Below, in pieces: positions 59,401-64,000 of a DNA stretch of 64,000 bases. The notes beneath the pieces are model-generated. The model had not been told where the DNA came from. It saw only the letters and a list, made by a program, of their open reading frames with translations, and did not search any database. Origin of the DNA: Massilia phosphatilytica (GTDB lineage: Bacteria > Pseudomonadota > Gammaproteobacteria > Burkholderiales > Burkholderiaceae_D); NCBI RefSeq assembly GCF_002968015.1, contig NZ_PUIP01000001.1, forward strand, positions 868,001-932,000. The letters are read 5' to 3'. Position 1 is the first letter of the stretch. Each line of letters starts with the position of its first letter. The position numbers were made by a program, and so were the translations under genes.

Positions 59401-60279
59401 GCCGGGGATGTTCACGAGGTCGCGCTGGCGCGCCTGCAATACGGGCGGCATCTTGAGCACGGGGTGCAGGCGCGGCAGCAGGTCGTGCCGCACTTCCTTG
59501 ACCAGGTTGTCGAAGTCGGGCAGGGCCCAAGCCGGCGCCGGATTCGGCCCGAGCGTGCCGGGCCAGCCGAAGGGCGCGGCGCCGCGGCGCAGGCGGTCGC
59601 GCGCGGCGTCGCCCGGCGTCGTCAGCGCACTGACCATGCCCTGCTTGCTGGCGTGCCGTCCCACGTCCGACCACTCGGCCTGGTCGACCGGCAGGCCGAC
59701 GATCTCCAGCGGCCGCCATGCGTCCGAATTCGCGTAGTCGTGCGCCGTGATGCCGCGCACCTTGAGCACACCGACGGGCCCGGGAGACGCGATCGCCACC
59801 GCGACGATGGACGTGCCGCCCAGCAGGACCTGGCGCTGGCCGGTGCCCACGGTCTCGATGACTTCCAGGGCGTCGATCGCCACCGGGCCGTTCAGCGCGG
59901 CCAGGCTGGCATTGGCGGCGGTGACATCGATGCCGAGCGTGACGTACACGAGCGGGTCGCCCATCCACCACACGATCGTGGCGCCGTCCTGGTTCTGGTA
60001 AGTATGGAACGGGATGTCGCGCAGCTCCTTCTCGGACGGCAGCCTGGCCCAGACCGTGAACGGCCCGCCCGGCAAGCCGTAGTCCAGGTCCGGCAGTTCG
60101 GGCGCGAGCTGTGGATTGATCGACCAGCGCAGCTGGGCCATCGCATTGCCCTCGATGCCGCGCCGCCGCCATTCCTCCACCCAGCGCTGGTCGAGCGGGT
60201 CGCGGGCCCGGTTGATGTGCGCCCAGTTCGTCAGCGCGGCGCGGGCATAGAAGCGATAGGGGTCGACGACGCGGCTCAT
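56476..60279 (-). CDS. giant protein with fibronectin type III-like segments, function unknown
   Basis: A 1267-residue protein without signal peptide. It starts MSRVVDPYRFYARAALTNWA at ATG 60279 with GGGAGGAA upstream. The first ~650 residues match nothing I know. In the middle, HHARVSWAPAAGATGYFIYT and PRLEIRRLDQPVATPKFAVQ look like fibronectin type III-type beta-sandwiches. The C-terminal half seems to be serial beta-sandwich domains. The ATG overlaps the previous stop (ATGA), so it is translated together with the upstream giant gene. The absence of an export signal in such a beta-rich, extracellular-looking protein is odd and suggests a dedicated export or assembly route. Function unknown. 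Confidence 0.75.
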   Translation of the reverse strand: MSRVVDPYRFYARAALTNWAHINRARDPLDQRWVEEWRRRGIEGNAMAQLRWSINPQLAPELPDLDYGLPGGPFTVWARLPSEKELRDIPFHTYQNQDGATIVWWMGDPLVYVTLGIDVTAANASLAALNGPVAIDALEVIETVGTGQRQVLLGGTSIVAVAIASPGPVGVLKVRGITAHDYANSDAWRPLEIVGLPVDQAEWSDVGRHASKQGMVSALTTPGDAARDRLRRGAAPFGWPGTLGPNPAPAWALPDFDNLVKEVRHDLLPRLHPVLKMPPVLQARQRDLVNIPGPSGAGGTLGDPSTASLPPLGLTFVAAGSDPLLALALGFGTAYPAAQVTSGGSVTPGAVAIPSRMMDFMVTATWDKGMDGTSGPLEMAALAIGAPPPVRPPAPNALQAQAQSHSRPHAADQPWTAAARVSWDRLPRFKLLTTSSFAFARANPVTPAVAADAIMRPRPSGGLAPITLANSAKDKETTRHSAVDGSLVLPLTAAGLALRYGVALQDIWGQWSVWGTVDHADQQPALDRPRVLRCALDAAVPVSGRVCAGTLTVELAWDWEVRRPLQIELRGRLFAAPQRAHTPPPDTTLPAGLQTSLAVPPATPLVLPVSGDQVSPLPPGVTVDYFDIDGNLVAPGPVGADDVRRYRINISGFQLDYNAIGHIGVAVWTRVRERAQPLRDSAWLAPLVSGSATEPGPNIAYASDPIPPAPEPPEIVKRASLADARGEHHARVSWAPAAGATGYFIYTTSESAILAKVGDPDHPAPDPTLTYTERLAFLRDCLAASTDNFRALFTRVNTKAQPDTSADLVLPRGTREIHLFTMVAVNAGNVESNWPAPADNEQRVVAIAAADIATPAAPRLEIRRLDQPVATPKFAVQVDLASQPGARVARYQLFRTRVEAAAMELDTMGPPVATIQATGGGWTVHGLEGDAAALADATGTDKPDGSWKKVWYRAVAWAHPDPDRALLPGRSPPSNAMSVVIPPDGPPNLSPLTAEWPGGPLQDVLVHFTSTAPVAKTALGPHRLTVDAQVLSGPSKSAPDPLLLEAFELQAVPAAPPASPASGTWRTSATQYAVRLRRGSVDDRVAVVVRLTDPLGRSTERVLTVASGPVDPAPDVLDLEMHVVKPNVVNATWRSSAPIPPRAGGKYTIKVTVAAPKKPILTPVPHPIVQPHGVAAILAKREVALETLDVVRGPIIKLPGHVTVIEMALADVPVAGKPPLPGQPWQLVRLNSAHGATSYGLTFNGAVASVTVRITAPDGRFAEQVAT

Positions 60280-63200
60280 GCTTGTTCCTCCCAGGGTGCG
60301 CCCAGCAACGAGACGTAGGTGATCTTGACCGGATCCGCCGGCCACGTGGCATCGAACAGATACGGCTTGTCGGCGAAGCGTTCGCGCTTGAGCCCCAGCG
60401 CGAGGCCGTTGGCGCCGCGGCTGCCCGGCTTGAGGACGACGATCGCGCGCTGGCCGCCCGGCGCCGGGATCACGCGCTGGACCACGTCGGGCGCGCCCGG
60501 CATCTGCGCCAGTTCCAGCCAGGTCACGGGCAGCATCTCGTAGCGTTCGGGCGCGCTGGGTACCGGATCGACGACCTTGGTCGGGACGAGGCGCGTGCGG
60601 TGCAGCGGCTCGGGCGAGTCGACGATTACTGCCACCGGCTGCGGCGGCAGCGCCGGATCGGGCTGTTCCCACAGTGCGACGACGCGTGGCGCCGTCGGCG
60701 TGCCCATCGGCCCGAGGCCGGCCGTGATCATCGCTTCATCGAGCTCGCTGCCCTGCGGCGCGTGGCTCGCGAACGTGGACGACAACGCGGCCATGCGGCC
60801 CGCTTCCACGTAGCGGTGCTCGGGGCGCGTGCCGAGGAAGGTGTTGGCGAATTCGCCCAGGGTGCCGTACGCGGACGTCGAGAACGAGCGGCGCAGCACG
60901 CGGTCGCCGACCGTGTTCTCGGGCGCGTCCTCGTCCACCGACTCGATGTCGACGACGTAGTCCGTGTAGGGATCGAGCGGGATCGGCACCGTGACCTTGC
61001 TGTGGCGGACCACCTCGGCCTCGAAGTCCACGCAGGGCTTCCCGCCGTCTTCCTGGAGCACTGCGCGCACGCTGTCTTCCCACGGCGACAGGACGCCGCC
61101 CTTCACATCGTCCAGCGTGTCCGCGTTGATCGGGAACGGGTGCGGCACGGCCGGCGTGGACACGGGCTTGCGGAACGAGGCCGCCTTGATCCGCACCTGC
61201 AGCTTCTTGCCGTAGGCCGCGTACAACTGGCTCACGTCGTTGGTCGCGAACACGAACGACAGCGGTTCCTGTCCGAACACGTGGCTCTCGCCTTCCTCCG
61301 GCAGTGTCGTCAGCACCCACGGATCGAGCTTCGCCGGCGCCGTGTCGTCGGTGCGGAAGTGGTACACGCGGCTTTCCGTCGTCGCGTCGATGTCGTCCGT
61401 TTCCGCCGCGGTCGGGCGGGTGTCCTGGTCGCTGGTCTGCACGGTCCACTCCACCTTCACCTGGTAGGCCGTGTCGGGCGCCAGCAGCGCGTGGCCGCAG
61501 GCGTCGTCGGAGAGGGCCGCTTCCACCGCGCCATGATTGCGCGTGGTCGTCGTTTCGTCCCAGTCGTGGCGCGCGATTTCCTCCGCATGCATGAATTCCG
61601 CCACGGCCAGATAATAGGGACGCATCAGCAGGCGCTGCTCTTCCGGGCGGATCGGATCGCGCATGCTCTGGCCGATCTCGATCGTATGGACCTTGTCCGC
61701 GCCCTTGATCTCGACGACCACCGGCAGATAGGCCTTGTTGCCCTGCGTGGACGTCGTGCCGCCCAGCGCGGCCAGGTAGCCTGCTGCCAGCTGCACGTCG
61801 TCGCGCCACGGGCCGGCAGCGCTCATCCACTCGGCAGGAACCGGCTTGGTCGGCACCACGTCGGCCAGGGTCACGGCCTGCTCGGCGAGCAGCGTGCCAT
61901 CCTTGGCGCGCTGGCGCACCAGCACATTCTCCTTGCGCACGAGGGTGGACAGCACGAACAGCAGCAGGCGCCCCGCCGCGACGGCGCCGCTGTGCAGGAC
62001 GATGCCGTTGAAGAGGTCCGGCGGGCGGAAGCCGAGCGCCTTCCACGCCTGTGTCACGGCCTTCTCGTCGGCCGGATTGCCCAGCGCGATCACGCGGCCG
62101 TCGTCGTTCAGCGGGCTGGCCAGGACCTTCGCTTCGCAGCGCTGCGGCTCGGTCGGCGACGTGGCGGCGGCGGCCAGGTGCACGGCGGACGTCGCCAGTT
62201 CGGCGCGCGACAGCGGCTGCCCGGCCTGCAGCCGCGCGGCCGTCACGGCCCACGTCAGGCGCGTGGCCGGCAGCGCATCGATGCGGCGGATGCCGGCCAC
62301 CTGCGCCACCTGTTCGCGCACGGCGTTGCGCTGCAGGATGATGGGGCGGGGCGCGCCGGTGGTGGGATCGACCGTGCCGGGCACCGGTCGCGGCGGCGTC
62401 GGTTTCGTGTCGCGCGGGCAGGGCGCCGGCGTGCCCGTCACGAACGCGGGATCGATGCCGCGCTTGCGGTCGATGAGGTCGATGCCGCAACGCCAGCACT
62501 CCGTCACTTCGAGCGTCGTGACGGGCGCGCGCGACCGCACGGTGTCCGGCGGATCGGGCCATGCTTCGCCGTCGACGATCCAGCCGTCCGTCGAGGGTCC
62601 CAGCTGCTCGTAGCGGAAGGTCCACAGCACCGACGTGGCCGGCGCGGCCTTGTGGCAGACGGTGCCCCAGCGCTCGCGGATCGTCTCTTCCTGGTACTCG
62701 CTGCGCGTAAACGCTTTCGGCGTGGCGTTCGGGGTCCACGCCAGCAGCGCGAGCTGCACTTCGAGCTGGCTACTTGCCGGATCGATCGGGTTCTTCAGCG
62801 TCCACCAGACGGAGGGCTTGTCGCCGTCGCCGATCGCGCCTACCAGTTCCACCTTCGTGATCTCGTAGCGCACCCAGTTCTTGCCCTGCTGCTGCCAGCC
62901 ATTCTCCGCCGCGCCGGGATGGTTCAGCGGCGCGTTGCCGAACACGGTGAGACTGTCGTCGACCGGCGGCACCGACAGCATCAGCACGGGGATCGCGTCG
63001 ATCGGCACGACCGGCGTCTTGTCGGTGACGCCGCCTTCGGTCGCCGTGCCGATGGCGCCGTCGACGGGACGGTCCGTGCCCGAACCCATGACCAGTGCGG
63101 GCGAGCGCGAGACCAGTTTCAAGTCGCGCACGAGCGGCGGCGCGGGCAGCTTGGGCACGCTGGTGGCGCCCAGGTGGAAGTCCACGCAGCCCTTGATCGT

Positions 63201-64000
63201 GAAGAAGAACAGGTCGACTTCGCCGCAGATCTCGCCGTCGATCTTCGAGATGCGTTCGCGCCGGCCGTCCGGCAGCACGTTCTCGCCGACGTCCACGTCC
63301 AGCTCCGCGTAGGCGCTGATGCTGAGGATGAACAGCACCAGTTCGCCGCGTACGTACAGCCGGCCCGCGAGGCGGAACGGGTCGAAGCCGAGCACCGCGT
63401 CGAAGCCGGCGCCGATGCGCAGGTACAGGCGCGCGGGCACGCTGCCCCACGTGAACGCGGCGCGCAGGCCGGTGCCGATGGCGAAGCCGTAGACTTGCGG
63501 CAGGCCGGCGTCGGGGTAGGCGGGCAGGCCGTGCCCGGACAACATCAGGTAGCCCGACGCGTCGATCACGGACAGGATCGTGCACTGAACCGGATCGCTG
63601 CGCTGGCCCAGGTACACGTGCCAGTCTTCGCCCTTCTTGAGGTTGAAGAAGGCTTCGATCGGTATGCGGATCTTGATCAGCGGGTCGATCGTGTAGTCGG
63701 CCACGATGCCGATCGTGAGCGTGCCGCGGCCGGCGTCCAGGTCGATCACGGCCAGCAGGTTGCCTTCCGCGTTCTTGTCCTTCAGCGCGGGCATCGGCTG
63801 CAGCAGGCGCGCCTTCATCATCAGCAGGATGCGGGGGCCGGGCAGTTCGAGCATGAACACGCCCTTCAGGTTGAACACGACGCTGCTGCCCATCGTGCCG
63901 ATCGTCGCGCCCACGCCGAACGCCCAGTGGTCCGGATTGCCCTTCCACGCAGCGGGATTGGTCGGGTTGCCGTCCGCGCGGTTCTTCAGCCAGTCGAGGG
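60276..64000 (-). CDS. giant protein of unknown function, 5' end outside the window
   Basis: At least 1240 codons are visible; the frame is open to the right edge and an internal GTG at 63914 is not the true start. The visible N-terminal part (first ~300 residues) has regular strands such as LPGPRILLMMKARLL, YVRGELVLFILSISAYAELDVDVG and EVDLFFFTIKGCVDFHLGA, suggesting a repetitive beta-structure similar to the very large DUF6603-like proteins; that comparison is from memory. The remainder looks like beta-sandwich domains with a WRCGID and CxxD segment. It overlaps the next gene by four bases. Three such genes in tandem form one operon on the minus strand. Function unknown. Confidence 0.75.
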   Translation of the reverse strand, partial: LDWLKNRADGNPTNPAAWKGNPDHWAFGVGATIGTMGSSVVFNLKGVFMLELPGPRILLMMKARLLQPMPALKDKNAEGNLLAVIDLDAGRGTLTIGIVADYTIDPLIKIRIPIEAFFNLKKGEDWHVYLGQRSDPVQCTILSVIDASGYLMLSGHGLPAYPDAGLPQVYGFAIGTGLRAAFTWGSVPARLYLRIGAGFDAVLGFDPFRLAGRLYVRGELVLFILSISAYAELDVDVGENVLPDGRRERISKIDGEICGEVDLFFFTIKGCVDFHLGATSVPKLPAPPLVRDLKLVSRSPALVMGSGTDRPVDGAIGTATEGGVTDKTPVVPIDAIPVLMLSVPPVDDSLTVFGNAPLNHPGAAENGWQQQGKNWVRYEITKVELVGAIGDGDKPSVWWTLKNPIDPASSQLEVQLALLAWTPNATPKAFTRSEYQEETIRERWGTVCHKAAPATSVLWTFRYEQLGPSTDGWIVDGEAWPDPPDTVRSRAPVTTLEVTECWRCGIDLIDRKRGIDPAFVTGTPAPCPRDTKPTPPRPVPGTVDPTTGAPRPIILQRNAVREQVAQVAGIRRIDALPATRLTWAVTAARLQAGQPLSRAELATSAVHLAAAATSPTEPQRCEAKVLASPLNDDGRVIALGNPADEKAVTQAWKALGFRPPDLFNGIVLHSGAVAAGRLLLFVLSTLVRKENVLVRQRAKDGTLLAEQAVTLADVVPTKPVPAEWMSAAGPWRDDVQLAAGYLAALGGTTSTQGNKAYLPVVVEIKGADKVHTIEIGQSMRDPIRPEEQRLLMRPYYLAVAEFMHAEEIARHDWDETTTTRNHGAVEAALSDDACGHALLAPDTAYQVKVEWTVQTSDQDTRPTAAETDDIDATTESRVYHFRTDDTAPAKLDPWVLTTLPEEGESHVFGQEPLSFVFATNDVSQLYAAYGKKLQVRIKAASFRKPVSTPAVPHPFPINADTLDDVKGGVLSPWEDSVRAVLQEDGGKPCVDFEAEVVRHSKVTVPIPLDPYTDYVVDIESVDEDAPENTVGDRVLRRSFSTSAYGTLGEFANTFLGTRPEHRYVEAGRMAALSSTFASHAPQGSELDEAMITAGLGPMGTPTAPRVVALWEQPDPALPPQPVAVIVDSPEPLHRTRLVPTKVVDPVPSAPERYEMLPVTWLELAQMPGAPDVVQRVIPAPGGQRAIVVLKPGSRGANGLALGLKRERFADKPYLFDATWPADPVKITYVSLLGAPWEEQA

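Noticed and set aside
53659..60318. A 2219-codon open frame on the plus strand
   Set aside because: It lies exactly antisense to the two giant minus-strand genes. With GC-rich third codon positions stop codons are rare on the opposite strand. Its translation is rich in Arg, Gly, Ala and His with no domain. It is a shadow.

Overview
The window is about 64 kb of GC-rich (roughly 63-65%) bacterial chromosome. Gene style, the number of TonB-dependent uptake and glycoside hydrolase genes, and the best-matching protein families point to a betaproteobacterium of the Oxalobacteraceae (Massilia / Duganella / Pseudoduganella type). This is inferred from protein style only; there is no rRNA or marker gene in the window. 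I saw no tRNA, rRNA, CRISPR array, intact insertion sequence or prophage.

Region 1 (1-15975) is a plant-polysaccharide utilisation locus. It holds the start of a GH27 alpha-galactosidase, a surface-type lipoprotein paired with a TonB-dependent receptor, a two-catalytic-domain GH43-CBM6-GH43 enzyme, a TonB-like protein carrying a PA14 domain, a GH51 arabinofuranosidase, a GH5 lipoprotein, a DUF1593 cellulose-binding-type protein and a membrane-tethered AraC regulator. Together they suggest capture and breakdown of arabinose-decorated hemicellulose. Scars of two different transposases lie between the receptor and the GH43 gene. The two long intergenic regions share a candidate operator.

Region 2 (15982-30095) pairs a NarL-type response regulator and a 7TM histidine kinase with a divergent two-partner secretion operon. 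That operon encodes a FhaC/ShlB-like transporter, a 2744-residue exoprotein with about 16 MBG-type repeats and two related small exported proteins. A good sigma70 promoter and an inverted repeat sit in the divergent gap.

Region 3 (30114-41470) is metabolic. A 2-hydroxyacid dehydrogenase / MFS / porin operon faces its LysR regulator. Then come an exported metallopeptidase-like protein, a secreted CE1-like esterase, and a sugar-porter MFS gene divergent from a GH36 alpha-galactosidase with a LacI-type operator between them.

Region 4 (41562-49205) is accessory. It has a eukaryotic-like protein kinase gene, three overlapping or closely spaced genes I cannot assign, and a protein with a possible helix-hairpin-helix DNA-glycosylase-like motif. 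A sirtuin, an SGNH hydrolase, and a small gene coupled to a WYL regulator follow.

Region 5 (49374-64000) holds an OsmC-YcaO fusion, a diguanylate cyclase, and a minus-strand operon of three very large unassigned proteins. The last of these has a C-terminal half resembling a phospholipase D with its HKD motif degraded; the first runs off the right edge. The kinase-centred cluster and this giant-protein operon are the best candidates for undescribed systems.
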